A DNA stretch of 64,000 nt from Kushneria indalinina DSM 14324 (GTDB lineage: Bacteria; Pseudomonadota; Gammaproteobacteria; Pseudomonadales; Halomonadaceae). Of this stretch, positions 14,187 through 23,848 are shown piece after piece; within the stretch, counting starts at the first letter, position 1; each line of letters opens with the position of its first letter. The position numbers and the translations under genes were made by a program. The stretch is from contig NZ_QRDJ01000007.1 of NCBI RefSeq assembly GCF_003385845.1, positions 523,380 to 587,379 of the forward strand, given 5' to 3'. Below the pieces are notes generated by a model. That model saw only the letters and a list, made by a program, of their open reading frames with translations. It did no database searches and was not told the DNA's origin.

Positions 14187-16865
14187 ATGAGCGCAGACAC
14201 CGCATCCCCCCCACGCTCGCAGCAGCAGCGCGCACTGGGTCTCTCGACGCTGGCCTTCACGCTGTGCTTCGCGGTCTGGACCATCTTTTCCATCATCGGG
14301 GTCCGTCTCAAGCAGGAGTTCGGCCTGTCCGATACGCAGCTCGGGCTCTTGATGGCCACGCCGGTGCTCACCGGCTCCATCAGCCGGCTGTTGCTGGGCA
14401 TCTGGACCGACCGCTTCGGCGGGCGCCGGGTGTTCAGCCTGCTCATGCTGGTCAGCGCCGCCTGCGTCTACCTGCTCACCTTTGCCAATAGCTACGCCAT
14501 GCTGCTGCTGGCAGCGCTGGGCGTGGGGCTGGCCGGCGGCGGCTTTATCGTCGGGGTCGCCTACACCTCGGCCTGGTACAGCGCCGGCAAGCAGGGCACG
14601 GCACTGGGCATTTTCGGTGCCGGCAACGTGGGTGCCGCCATCACCAACTTCGCCGCGCCCTTTCTGCTGCTGGCGATGGGCTGGCAGGGCACGGCGCTGG
14701 TCTATGCCACCGTGCTGGCGCTGGCCGGCGTGGCGTTCTGGGTGCTGGCGAAAGAAGACCCGCAGCACGCCCAGCGCCGGGCGCCGGTGCCGTTGAAAAC
14801 TCAGCTGGCGCCGCTTGCCGAGCTGCGCGTGTGGCGCTTCTCGCTGTACTACTTCTTTGTTTTTGGCGGTTTCGTGGCGCTGGCCCTGTGGCTGCCCCAC
14901 TACCTGATGGAAGTCTACGGCCTGGGCATCGCCGCGGCCGGCATGGTGGCCGCGCTCTACTCGGTGCCGGCCTCACTGTTTCGCATTCTGGGCGGCGTGA
15001 TGTCGGACCGCATCGGCGCCCGCCGGGTGATGTACTGGACGCTGGGCGTCTCGGCGCTGTGCCTGCTGGTGCTGAGCTATCCGCCGAGCCGGTTCGTGGT
15101 CGACGGCGTGCGCGGCGAGGTCGGCTTTTCACTGGGCACGCCGCTGTCGCTGTTTATCGTGCTGATCTTCGTGCTCGGGTTTTTCATGTCGCTGGGCAAG
15201 GCGGCGGTGTTCAAGCACATCCCGGTCTACTACCCGGATCACGTCGGCTCGGTCGGCGGCGTGGTCGGCATGGTCGGCGGGCTGGGCGGTTTTCTGCTGC
15301 CGCTGACGTTCGGCATGCTCAACGACGTGGTGGGCATCTGGCAGAGCTGCTTCATGCTGCTGTTTGTGGTGGTGATCGCAGCCCTTGCGTGGATGCACTA
15401 CGCCATCAGCCGCGCCGACCACCAGAGCTGGGGGAAAACACCGCGCAGCACCGACCTGCCCGAGCTTGCCGCGCCCCGCTCGCTGGTGCTGAGCGAGTGG
15501 CACCCCGAAGACGAGACCTTCTGGCAGACCACCGGGGCGCGCATTGCCCGACGCAACCTGTGGATCTCGATTCCCAACCTGCTGCTGGCCTTTGCGGTGT
15601 GGTCGATCTGGAGCATCCTGGTGGTGCGCATGCCGCAGCTCGGCTTTGGCTACAGTCCCAATCAGCTCTTCTGGCTGGCCGCGCTGCCGTCGCTGTCCGG
15701 CGCAACGCTTCGCATCTTCTACAGCTTCATGGTGCCGATTTTCGGCGGACGGCGCTGGACAGCCCTCTCGACCGCCTCGCTGCTGCTGCCGTGTCTGTGG
15801 ATCGGCGTGGCGGTGCAGCATCCGGATACCCCCTACAGCGTGATGCTGATTCTGGCGCTGCTGTGCGGCTTCGGCGGCGGCAACTTCGCCTCCAGCATGG
15901 CCAACATCAGCTTTTTCTATCCGCAGGCCAAAAAGGGCACTGCCATGGGTCTCAACGCGGGCCTGGGCAACCTGGGGGTTTCGACGCTGCAGCTGATCGG
16001 CCCGCTGGTGATTGCCACCAGTGCGCTGGGCCCGCTGGCCGGTGACCCGCTGATCACTCAACAGGGCGCACATGCTGGCGATCCGGTGTGGCTGCAAAAC
16101 GCCGCCTTTATCTGGGTGCCGCTGATTGTCATTGCCGCCCTGGCCGCCTGGTTTGGCATGAACGACATCGCCTCGGCGAAATCCTCCTTCCGTGATCAGG
16201 CGGTGATCTTCAAGCGCAAGCACAACTGGCTGATGAGCTGGCTGTATCTGGGCACCTTTGGCAGCTTCATCGGCTTTGCCGCGGGCTTTCCGCTGCTTTC
16301 CAACATGCTGTTCCCGGCCGTGGACCCGACCCGCTATGCGTTTCTGGGGCCGCTGGTCGGGGCACTCGCCCGACCGCTGGGCGGCTGGCTTTCCGACCGG
16401 CTCGGCGGTGCCCGGGTGACGCTATGGAACTTCGCGCTGATGGCGCTGGGCGTGTTCGGCGTACTGGCCTGCCTGCCCGATGCCTCTCTGGCTCAAGGCC
16501 AGGGCGGCAGTTTCCTCGGCTTTTTTGCGATGTTCATGGTGCTGTTCGTCGCCACCGGCATCGGCAACGGCTCTACCTATCGCATGGTGCCGGTCATCTT
16601 TTTCAACCAGCGCCGCAACGCCCTGGGCGACGACCGGCTCGATCAGGTGCGCACCGAGGCCAATCGCGAATCCGCCGCCGTGCTCGGCTTTATCTCGGCG
16701 ATGGCGGCCTACGGCGGCTTCTTTATTCCCAGGGCCTACGGCACCGCCACCGACATGACCGGCAGCGTGGCGCCGGCCCTTTACGGTTTCATTTTCTTCT
16801 ATCTCAGCTGCATGGCGCTGACCTGGTGGTATTACGCCCGTCGTAACGCCCCGGCCCCCTGCTAG
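14187..16865 (+). CDS. narK: Fused NarK1-NarK2 nitrate/nitrite transporter
   Basis: Inner-membrane protein of 892 residues made of two complete major-facilitator domains in one chain, about residues 1-425 and 450-890, roughly 24 TM helices. The first half carries 'SISRLLLGIWTDRFGGRR' and the glycine-rich nitrate signature 'GAGNVGAAITNF'; the second carries 'GFGGGNFASSMANISFFYP' and 'GLNAGLGNLGVS'. In organisms with this fusion (for example Paracoccus) the NarK1 half is a proton-linked nitrate importer and the NarK2 half a nitrate/nitrite exchanger. The gene is 22 bases before narG, with FNR and NarL sites upstream, so it supplies nitrate to the reductase. Confidence 0.93.
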   Translation: MSADTASPPRSQQQRALGLSTLAFTLCFAVWTIFSIIGVRLKQEFGLSDTQLGLLMATPVLTGSISRLLLGIWTDRFGGRRVFSLLMLVSAACVYLLTFANSYAMLLLAALGVGLAGGGFIVGVAYTSAWYSAGKQGTALGIFGAGNVGAAITNFAAPFLLLAMGWQGTALVYATVLALAGVAFWVLAKEDPQHAQRRAPVPLKTQLAPLAELRVWRFSLYYFFVFGGFVALALWLPHYLMEVYGLGIAAAGMVAALYSVPASLFRILGGVMSDRIGARRVMYWTLGVSALCLLVLSYPPSRFVVDGVRGEVGFSLGTPLSLFIVLIFVLGFFMSLGKAAVFKHIPVYYPDHVGSVGGVVGMVGGLGGFLLPLTFGMLNDVVGIWQSCFMLLFVVVIAALAWMHYAISRADHQSWGKTPRSTDLPELAAPRSLVLSEWHPEDETFWQTTGARIARRNLWISIPNLLLAFAVWSIWSILVVRMPQLGFGYSPNQLFWLAALPSLSGATLRIFYSFMVPIFGGRRWTALSTASLLLPCLWIGVAVQHPDTPYSVMLILALLCGFGGGNFASSMANISFFYPQAKKGTAMGLNAGLGNLGVSTLQLIGPLVIATSALGPLAGDPLITQQGAHAGDPVWLQNAAFIWVPLIVIAALAAWFGMNDIASAKSSFRDQAVIFKRKHNWLMSWLYLGTFGSFIGFAAGFPLLSNMLFPAVDPTRYAFLGPLVGALARPLGGWLSDRLGGARVTLWNFALMALGVFGVLACLPDASLAQGQGGSFLGFFAMFMVLFVATGIGNGSTYRMVPVIFFNQRRNALGDDRLDQVRTEANRESAAVLGFISAMAAYGGFFIPRAYGTATDMTGSVAPALYGFIFFYLSCMALTWWYYARRNAPAPC

Positions 16866-16887
16866 GCACGCCCAAGGAGACTGACCC

Positions 16888-19800
16888 ATGAGTTACTTTC
16901 TCGACCGACTGCAGTACATGAAAAAGATCCGCACGCCGTTTGCGGGCGGTCACGGTGAGGTGCGCGAAGAGAGCCGCGAGTGGGAAAACGGCTATCGCGC
17001 CCGCTGGCAGCACGACAAGGTGGTGCGCTCCACCCACGGGGTGAACTGCACGGGCTCGTGCAGCTGGAAGATCTACGTCAAGAACGGTCTGGTCACCTGG
17101 GAGACCCAGCAGACCGACTATCCGCGCACCCGGCCGGACCTGCCCAACCATGAACCCCGGGGCTGCCCGCGCGGGGCGAGCTACTCCTGGTATCTCTACA
17201 GCGCCAACCGACTCAAGTATCCGCTGGTGCGCAAGGCGCTGATCCGGCTGTGGCGCGAGGCGCTCGAAACCCATCCGGACCCGGTCGATGCCTGGGCCTC
17301 GATCGTCGAAGACCCGACCAAAACCGCACAGTACAAAAAGATTCGCGGCATGGGCGGCTTTGTGCGCGCCGACTGGGAGGAGATGCAGACCCTGGTGGCG
17401 GCCTCCAACGTCTACACCGCCAAACAGTACGGCCCGGACCGCATCACCGGCTTTTCGCCGATCCCGGCCATGTCGATGGTCTCCTACGCCGCCGGCGCCC
17501 GTTATCTGTCGCTGATTGGCGGGGTGTGCCTGTCGTTTTATGACTGGTACTGCGACCTGCCGCCAGCCAGCCCGCAGACCTGGGGTGAGCAGACCGATGT
17601 GCCGGAATCCGCCGACTGGTACAACTCGAGCTACATCATCGCCTGGGGCTCCAACGTCCCCCAGACCCGCACCCCGGATGCGCACTTTTTCACCGAGGTG
17701 CGCTACAAGGGCACCAAGACGGTCGCCATCACCCCGGACTACGCTGAAGTCGCCAAGCTCTGCGACGAGTGGCTGAGCCCCACCCAGGGCACCGACTCGG
17801 CGCTCGGCATGGCGATGGGCCACGTGATTCTCAAGGAGTTCTACCTCGAGCGGCAGAGCGAGTACTTCACCAACTACGTGCGTCACTACACCGACATGCC
17901 GATGCTGGTCGAGCTGGAAGCGCGGGAAGACGGCAGCTTCGTGCCAGGCCGCCAGCTGCGCGCCGCCGACTTTGATGAGGCGCTGGGGCAGGACAACAAC
18001 CCCGAGTGGAAAACGGTTGGCTGGGACGAAACCCGCGACCAGCTGGTCGTGCCGCGCGGCTCGATCGGCTTTCGCTGGGGCGAGAACGAGGAAGGCAAGG
18101 GCCGCTGGAACCTGGAGCAGCGCGACGCCGACGGCGCCGACATCCACCTGCGCCTGTCGCTGGTCCCCGCCCATGACGAGGTGGCACGGGTCGGCTTCCC
18201 CTACTTCGGTCACATCCGTCATGACTACTTCAACCACGTCGATGGCAATGACGTGCTCTATCACAACCTGCCGGCCAAGCGCCTGAGTCTGGCCGACGGC
18301 CGCCAGGTGCTGGCGGTGACGGTCTTTGACCTGATGGTGGCCAACTACGGCATCGATCAGGGCCTGACACTGGAAGGCAGCGAGGATGACGGCGCCACCT
18401 CGATCGACCAGATGCGCCCCTACACGCCGGTCTGGCAGGAGGCGATCACCGGTGTGCCGGCCGCTCAGGTCACCCGGCTGGCGCGCGAGTTTGCCGACAA
18501 CGCCGACAAGACCCACGGCCGCTCAATGATCATCGTCGGGGCCGGGCTCAACCACTGGTACCACATGGACATGCAGTACCGGGGTCTGATCAACATGCTG
18601 ATCCTGTGCGGCTGTATCGGTCAGACCGGCGGCGGCTGGGCCCACTACGTGGGTCAGGAGAAGCTGCGCCCGCAGACCGGCTGGCTGCCGCTGGCGTTCG
18701 GGCTGGACTGGAACCGCCCGCCGCGCCAGATGAACGGCACCTCGTTTTTCTACAACCATTCCAGCCAGTGGCGCTTTGAAAAGGTCGAGATCAAGGACCT
18801 GCTCTCGCCGCTGGCCCGCCGCGAGGACTATTCCGGCAGCCTGATCGACTTCAACGTGCGCGCCGAGCGCATGGGCTGGCTGCCGTCCGCCCCGCAGCTG
18901 GGCACCAACCCGCTGCGCCTGGCCGGTGCCGCCGAGGCCGCCGGTCAGGGGCTCAACGACTACGTGGTCAATCAGCTCAAGAGTGGCGAGCTGCGCTTTG
19001 CCGCCGAGGAGCCGGACAACCCGCAGAACTTCCCGCGCAACCTGTTCGTGTGGCGCTCGAACCTTCTGGGCAGCTCCGGCAAGGGCCACGAGTACATGCT
19101 CAAGTACCTGCTGGGCACCACCCACGGGCTGCAGGGCAAGGATCTCGGCGAAATGGGCGGCGCCCTGCCGGAAGAGGTCGAATGGCGCGATGAGGCCCCC
19201 GAGGGCAAGCTCGATCTGCTGGTGACGCTCGATTTTCGCATGTCGACCACCTGTCTCTACTCCGACGTGGTGCTGCCCACGGCCACCTGGTACGAGAAGG
19301 ACGATCTCAATACCTCGGACATGCACCCCTTCATCCACCCGCTCACCGCGGCCACCGACCCCGCCTGGGAGTCGCGCAGCGACTGGGAGATCTACAAGGG
19401 CATTGCGAAAGCCTTCTCGAAGGTCTGCGTGGGGCATCTGGGCGAGGAGACCGATCTGGTCACCCAGCCCATGCAGCACGACTCCCCGGGGGAGCTGGCG
19501 CAGGTGGACGTGCGCGACTGGAAACGCGGCGAGTGCGATCCGATCCCCGGGCGCACCATGCCCAACCTGATCGCGGTCAAGCGCGACTACCCGGCCACCC
19601 ATGAGCGCTTCACCTCGATCGGGCCGCTGCTCGACACGCTCGGCAACGGCGGCAAGGGCATCAGCTGGCCCACCGGCCCCGAGATCGACCTGCTCGGCAA
19701 GCTCAACCGCTGCAAGTCCGAAGGCCCGGCGAAGGGTCGCCCGATCATCGACAGCGCCATCGATGCCGCCGAGATGATTCTGACCCTGGCCCCGGAGACC

Positions 19801-20667
19801 AACGGCAAGGTGGCGGTGCGCGCCTGGGAGGCACTCTCCAAAATCACCGGACGCGAACACGCCCATCTGGCGCTGCCCAAGCACGAGGAGAAGATTCGCT
19901 TCCGCGACGTGGTCGCCCAACCGCGCAAGATCATCTCCAGCCCCACCTGGTCAGGGCTCGAGGATGAGCACGTCTCCTACAACGCCGGCTACACCAACGT
20001 CCACGAGCTGATCCCGTGGCGCACCCTGAGCGGTCGTCAGCAGTTCTATCAGGATCACGCCTGGATGCGCGCCTTCGGCGAGAGCCTTTTGACCTATCGT
20101 CCGCCGATCGACACCCGCGCGGCGATGGCCGGGGTCAAGCGCCCGGATGGCAACCAGAACCCCGAGCGGGTGCTCAACTGGATTACGCCGCACCAGAAGT
20201 GGGGCATCCACTCCACCTACTCGGATAACCTTTTGATGCTCACGCTGTCCCGCGGCGGGCCGATCGTGTGGCTCTCCGAGGATGATGCCAAATCGCTGGG
20301 CGTGGAGGACAACGACTGGATCGAGCTCTACAACGCCAACGGCTCGATTGCCGCGCGCGCCGTGGTCAGCCAGCGGGTCAAGACCGGCATGGCGATGATG
20401 TATCACGCCCAGGAGCGAATCGTGAACGTGCCGGGCTCGGAGATCAGCGGCACCCGCGGCGGCATCCACAACTCGGTCACCCGCGTGTGCCCCAAGCCCA
20501 CGCACATGATCGGCGGCTACGCGCAGCTCTCCTACAGCTTCAACTACTACGGCACCGTCGGCTCCAACCGCGACGAGTTCGTGGTGGTGCGGCGCATGCA
20601 TCACGTCAAATGGCTCGACGGGGAGGGCAACGACAGCGTGCAGGAACCGGCGAAGACCTCTTCATGA
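16888..20667 (+). CDS. narG: Respiratory nitrate reductase alpha (molybdenum) subunit
   Basis: Catalytic subunit (1259 residues, normal length) reducing nitrate to nitrite with Mo-bisMGD at the cytoplasmic face. The unusual FS0 [4Fe-4S] ligands His50, Cys54, Cys58 and Cys93 are all present ('STHGVNCTGSCSW', 'PRGCPRG'). AAGGAGA precedes ATG 16888. The molybdopterin-binding core ('YIIAWGSNVPQTRTPDAHF', 'LVTLDFRMSTTCLYSDVVLPT') is intact. Its usual partner narH does not follow: the next gene is an opposite-strand acyltransferase, and narH lies 17.6 kb downstream with its own promoter. No truncation at the 3' end is visible. Confidence 0.97.
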   Translation: MSYFLDRLQYMKKIRTPFAGGHGEVREESREWENGYRARWQHDKVVRSTHGVNCTGSCSWKIYVKNGLVTWETQQTDYPRTRPDLPNHEPRGCPRGASYSWYLYSANRLKYPLVRKALIRLWREALETHPDPVDAWASIVEDPTKTAQYKKIRGMGGFVRADWEEMQTLVAASNVYTAKQYGPDRITGFSPIPAMSMVSYAAGARYLSLIGGVCLSFYDWYCDLPPASPQTWGEQTDVPESADWYNSSYIIAWGSNVPQTRTPDAHFFTEVRYKGTKTVAITPDYAEVAKLCDEWLSPTQGTDSALGMAMGHVILKEFYLERQSEYFTNYVRHYTDMPMLVELEAREDGSFVPGRQLRAADFDEALGQDNNPEWKTVGWDETRDQLVVPRGSIGFRWGENEEGKGRWNLEQRDADGADIHLRLSLVPAHDEVARVGFPYFGHIRHDYFNHVDGNDVLYHNLPAKRLSLADGRQVLAVTVFDLMVANYGIDQGLTLEGSEDDGATSIDQMRPYTPVWQEAITGVPAAQVTRLAREFADNADKTHGRSMIIVGAGLNHWYHMDMQYRGLINMLILCGCIGQTGGGWAHYVGQEKLRPQTGWLPLAFGLDWNRPPRQMNGTSFFYNHSSQWRFEKVEIKDLLSPLARREDYSGSLIDFNVRAERMGWLPSAPQLGTNPLRLAGAAEAAGQGLNDYVVNQLKSGELRFAAEEPDNPQNFPRNLFVWRSNLLGSSGKGHEYMLKYLLGTTHGLQGKDLGEMGGALPEEVEWRDEAPEGKLDLLVTLDFRMSTTCLYSDVVLPTATWYEKDDLNTSDMHPFIHPLTAATDPAWESRSDWEIYKGIAKAFSKVCVGHLGEETDLVTQPMQHDSPGELAQVDVRDWKRGECDPIPGRTMPNLIAVKRDYPATHERFTSIGPLLDTLGNGGKGISWPTGPEIDLLGKLNRCKSEGPAKGRPIIDSAIDAAEMILTLAPETNGKVAVRAWEALSKITGREHAHLALPKHEEKIRFRDVVAQPRKIISSPTWSGLEDEHVSYNAGYTNVHELIPWRTLSGRQQFYQDHAWMRAFGESLLTYRPPIDTRAAMAGVKRPDGNQNPERVLNWITPHQKWGIHSTYSDNLLMLTLSRGGPIVWLSEDDAKSLGVEDNDWIELYNANGSIAARAVVSQRVKTGMAMMYHAQERIVNVPGSEISGTRGGIHNSVTRVCPKPTHMIGGYAQLSYSFNYYGTVGSNRDEFVVVRRMHHVKWLDGEGNDSVQEPAKTSS

Positions 20668-20720
20668 TCCAGCCGGGAGCCACGCCGCACGCGCGTCACT
20701 GATCCTGCGCAGGTCACATC

Positions 20721-20749
20721 AAAAAGGCGCCCCTCATCGAGGGGCGCCT
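20721..20749 (-). terminator. Intrinsic terminator of the acyltransferase gene
   Basis: Perfect 11-bp stem AGGCGCCCCTC / GAGGGGCGCCT with a 3-base loop; read on the minus strand it is followed by TTTTT. It may also act on narG transcripts from the other side. A near-identical hairpin occurs at 22025-22053. Confidence 0.8.
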
Positions 20750-20775
20750 CTTCATGACCTTTTACCGCGCGGTTC

Positions 20776-21831
20776 TCAGACCGGCTTCAAAACCCCGGTA
20801 CGATAGGCCACGCGACGCAGGGTATGGGGCATGGTGAACAGCGCCCGTCCGCCTCTGATGCGCAGCAGAGCGTGATAAATGAACAGACAGGCTGCCGCAA
20901 CGGCCATGGTGGCAATGATCGGTTCCATCACCAGCAGAAAGGTATTTACGGTATCCGGCATATAGGGGGAAATAAAGCGAAGCAGCAGCCGGTGCATGAC
21001 ATAAATCGGCAGCGTCTGCCGACCCACCATGCACAAATACTTCATGTTGATATGACGACAGGCCAGAGCAAACAGGTCGATCACCGTCGACACCATCACA
21101 AGCCCCAGCAGCATCTCCACCCCCGGGGCTGTCAGAGCGCTGAAGTGACTGGCCGTGGCCAGCCCACCAAGCGTTAGTGCCGTCGTGACAACAAACCGTT
21201 TCAGATTGAACGCCGAGTAATGCGTGGTAATGATGTCTTTTGCGTAGGCGCCCAGCGCGAAGAAGACAAAATAGCCGATCAGGCTGCGCATGCCCCAGTT
21301 TTCGGGGTCAATGACAAAGTACATGGCGATATTGGCCAGTACCCCCAACCCGATCGCCACGACGGCAGAGCGCAGCACCTTGGCCAGCACGAAATAGAGC
21401 ACCAGCGCATACAGATACCACAGCGAGATATTGGCAGTGAGCATACGCTCCAGCAGAAGCGGCAGAGTCAGCCCGGCATCGAAGCTGCTGTCGTGCCACG
21501 GATTGGCAGGCAGCAGATGCGATACCGCGGCCCAGTAAATAACCGACCAAAGCACGTACACCCACAAAAGAGAGGCAATCTTTTTGGTTCTGATCCGCCC
21601 CCAGCTGCGGCGTGTAATACCGGTGCTGGCCAGATAGCCGGAAATCAAAAAGAACAGCGGCATTCGCAGCGGTTTCAGTGCCGAAATACCGATGTTCCAT
21701 ACCGTGGCAATGGCGTGTCCTTCGTGAACGCCCTGATAGATGAAGATATTGAAGTGATAGAGGATCACGGCAAGGATACATGCGCCCTTTGCCGCATCGA
21801 TCCACTCGATTCGTTGCCCTTTATTTGTCAT
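20776..21831 (-). CDS. Acyltransferase family 3 membrane protein (OafA/YrhL type)
   Basis: Integral membrane O-acyltransferase, about 351 residues from ATG 21831, preceded by AGGGA; the frame is open for 27 more codons without a better start. The family hallmark is visible at the N terminus: 'RIEWIDAAKGACILAVILYHF' elements with catalytic His in TM1, then 'LRMPLFFLISGYLA' near residue 65. About ten hydrophobic helices. Such enzymes acetylate or succinylate cell-surface glycans or polysaccharides; the substrate here is unknown. It stands alone on the strand opposite narG, bounded by two near-identical terminator hairpins, and its base composition is less GC-rich than its neighbours, consistent with acquisition. 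Confidence 0.85.
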   Translation of the reverse strand: MTNKGQRIEWIDAAKGACILAVILYHFNIFIYQGVHEGHAIATVWNIGISALKPLRMPLFFLISGYLASTGITRRSWGRIRTKKIASLLWVYVLWSVIYWAAVSHLLPANPWHDSSFDAGLTLPLLLERMLTANISLWYLYALVLYFVLAKVLRSAVVAIGLGVLANIAMYFVIDPENWGMRSLIGYFVFFALGAYAKDIITTHYSAFNLKRFVVTTALTLGGLATASHFSALTAPGVEMLLGLVMVSTVIDLFALACRHINMKYLCMVGRQTLPIYVMHRLLLRFISPYMPDTVNTFLLVMEPIIATMAVAAACLFIYHALLRIRGGRALFTMPHTLRRVAYRTGVLKPV

Positions 21832-22024
21832 AAATCCCTGCGTTATCGGTATTTTTTTAAAGCAAGAACATGCTAATAAAGACAGTGAAATGTTTTGTGC
21901 CGTTTCGATCACCTTAAGCGAAACCTGGTAAGTTTTTGTTTTTTTGCAGGCTGCGTCCAGGGCCGATGACCTCTACGCGATCTGTTCGGCCAGCTTTTCA
22001 AGTGTCGATCAATCGTGACCCATT

Positions 22025-22053
22025 AAAAAGGCGCCCCTCACATGAGGGGCGCC
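22025..22053 (-). terminator. Intrinsic terminator of the peptide/nickel-type ABC operon
   Basis: Stem GGCGCCCCTC / GAGGGGCGCC with a 4-base loop, followed by TTTTTAA on the minus strand, 25 bases past the permease stop. It differs from the hairpin at 20721-20749 essentially only in the loop and flanks. Confidence 0.82.
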
Positions 22054-22077
22054 CTTGTTGTTTCCATTCAGGCGTTT

Positions 22078-23838
22078 TCAGCCACGCCGCCAGAGACTCG
22101 ACAGCGACACGGCCAGTACCGACATCAGCACCAGCGCCAGCGCCGGGACCAGCACCGCCCAGGGGGCACGCTCCAGGTAAGGGATGCCCTCGGCCAGCAA
22201 AAGCCCCCACTCCGGCGCCGGCGGGCGGGGGCCGAGCCCCAGAAAGCCGAGTGCGGCGAGCGCCAGCGCGATGCCGGGCAGGCGCAGCATGGCGTGGCGA
22301 AAGACCGGGCCGATGACCGCCGGCAGCACGTAGCGGGTGAGCAGACGCAGCCTGCCCACCCCCAGCATGGGCGTGATGCGCACGTGCGCCTGGCCCTGCA
22401 CCTCGGTGACCAGCGCCGCGGTATGGGCTGCCAGCGGTGCCCAGCTCACCAGCGTGACCGCCAGAATGGCGCCGCCGGCACTCGGGCCCATGAGCCCGGC
22501 CACGACCAGCCCGGCAATTACCGGTGGGGTGGCGTTGGTGACCTCGATGGGCCCGGCCGCCAGCCGTGGCATCAGCCCGATCAAAATGCCCAGTATCAGG
22601 GTGATCGTGACCACCACCAGCGCCATGCCCATGGTGGAGAGCGCGCCGTGACTGACGCGGGCGAGAATATCGCGCCCGGTGCCATCGGCGCCCAGCGGCA
22701 GAGCCAGACTCGGCGTCTGCAGGCGCAGATAGCTGGAAGTGAGCGGGTCACGGCCCATGCCGGCCACAATAATGATTACCAGTGCGAGCGCCACCACCGC
22801 TGGCACCAGCCACGGCCAGCGTCCGCGATGAGGCTCATGATGCGTCACCGGCATGGCACCGGCGCGCAGGGTGCGCCCCAGCAGCAGCGTGCGGCCCAGG
22901 CCGGCCGCGCCGCCCAGCACCACGGCGATGGCCAGCAACAGCAGGATGCCGGTCTGCAGCGCCGGCAGGTCCTGCGCCGAGGCCGCCCCCAGCGTCGCTC
23001 GGCCGAGTCCGGGAATCGAAAACACCTGCTCGACCGCAATCGCCCCGCCGGTCAGCCCGACGATCACCAGTCCGACCTGGGGCAGCAGACTCGGCAGGGT
23101 GCGCTTGAGCACGGCCAGGGCAATGCGCCGGCGTGTGAACCCCGCCACGTGCCAGGTCGCGACCCAGCGCTCGGAGAAGCTGGCGGTCAGGCCATCGCTG
23201 AACAATCGCCCCAGCAAACCCCCGGCCGGCAGGCCGAGTGCCAGCGAGGGCAGGACCATGTGACGTGGCGCGCCCCAGCCATAGGGCGGCAGCCAATTAA
23301 GTCCGGCGGCAAAAATGACCAGCAAAATGGCAGCAAGCAGAAACTCCGGCAGCGCGGTGAGCGTGGCCCCCAGCGCGCCCGAGGTGGGTGCCGGCTCGCC
23401 CATCAGGCCGCGACGCACGGCCGTCACACACAGCAATACGGTGGTCACCAGCGCGACCAGCAGAGCGCCGCACATCAGCATCAAGGACACCCCGGTGGCC
23501 TCGAGCATGCCGGGCAGCACCGGCCCGCCCGAAATCCACGACACGCCGGCATCGCCGTGCATCAGCCCCCCGAGCCAGTGACCGAGCTTCTCCCATGGCC
23601 CCATGTCGAGCCCGAGCTGGGCGCGAATGGCGTCCAGCGCCTCGGGCGTGGGGTTTTGATCGCCGGCGCGGGCGCGCAGGATGCTCAGCGCCGGGTCGCG
23701 CCCGGACAGCCAGGGCAGCAGCCCCACCAGCACCACCACCGCGGCCAGCGTGACCAGCCGGGAGAGAGTGGGCACCAGCGCGCGCAGCGCGGATATCAGG
23801 GCAAAAGAAGGCGCCACACCGACGCTGGACGTACTCAT
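22078..23838 (-). CDS. Fused DppB-DppC/NikB-NikC type ABC permease
   Basis: Single 586-residue chain that joins two permease subunits normally encoded separately. The first half resembles DppB/NikB ('ALGLPAGGLLGRL' and 'LTGGAIAVEQVFSIPGLGRA', the typical end of the B subunit). The second, from about residue 300, resembles DppC/NikC ('LPLGADGTGRDILARVSHGA' elements and the EAA loop 'GVGRLRLLTRYVLPAVIGP'). ATG 23838 is used; a TTG 30 bases upstream is also open but inside the binding-protein gene. Last gene of the operon ATPase-ATPase-binding protein-permease, ended by the terminator at 22025-22053. The two domains could transport dipeptides, nickel, zinc or a metallophore complex; see the Zur-like box at 27125. 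Confidence 0.85.
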   Translation of the reverse strand: MSTSSVGVAPSFALISALRALVPTLSRLVTLAAVVVLVGLLPWLSGRDPALSILRARAGDQNPTPEALDAIRAQLGLDMGPWEKLGHWLGGLMHGDAGVSWISGGPVLPGMLEATGVSLMLMCGALLVALVTTVLLCVTAVRRGLMGEPAPTSGALGATLTALPEFLLAAILLVIFAAGLNWLPPYGWGAPRHMVLPSLALGLPAGGLLGRLFSDGLTASFSERWVATWHVAGFTRRRIALAVLKRTLPSLLPQVGLVIVGLTGGAIAVEQVFSIPGLGRATLGAASAQDLPALQTGILLLLAIAVVLGGAAGLGRTLLLGRTLRAGAMPVTHHEPHRGRWPWLVPAVVALALVIIIVAGMGRDPLTSSYLRLQTPSLALPLGADGTGRDILARVSHGALSTMGMALVVVTITLILGILIGLMPRLAAGPIEVTNATPPVIAGLVVAGLMGPSAGGAILAVTLVSWAPLAAHTAALVTEVQGQAHVRITPMLGVGRLRLLTRYVLPAVIGPVFRHAMLRLPGIALALAALGFLGLGPRPPAPEWGLLLAEGIPYLERAPWAVLVPALALVLMSVLAVSLSSLWRRG

Positions 23839-23848
23839 GCCCGGCGTC

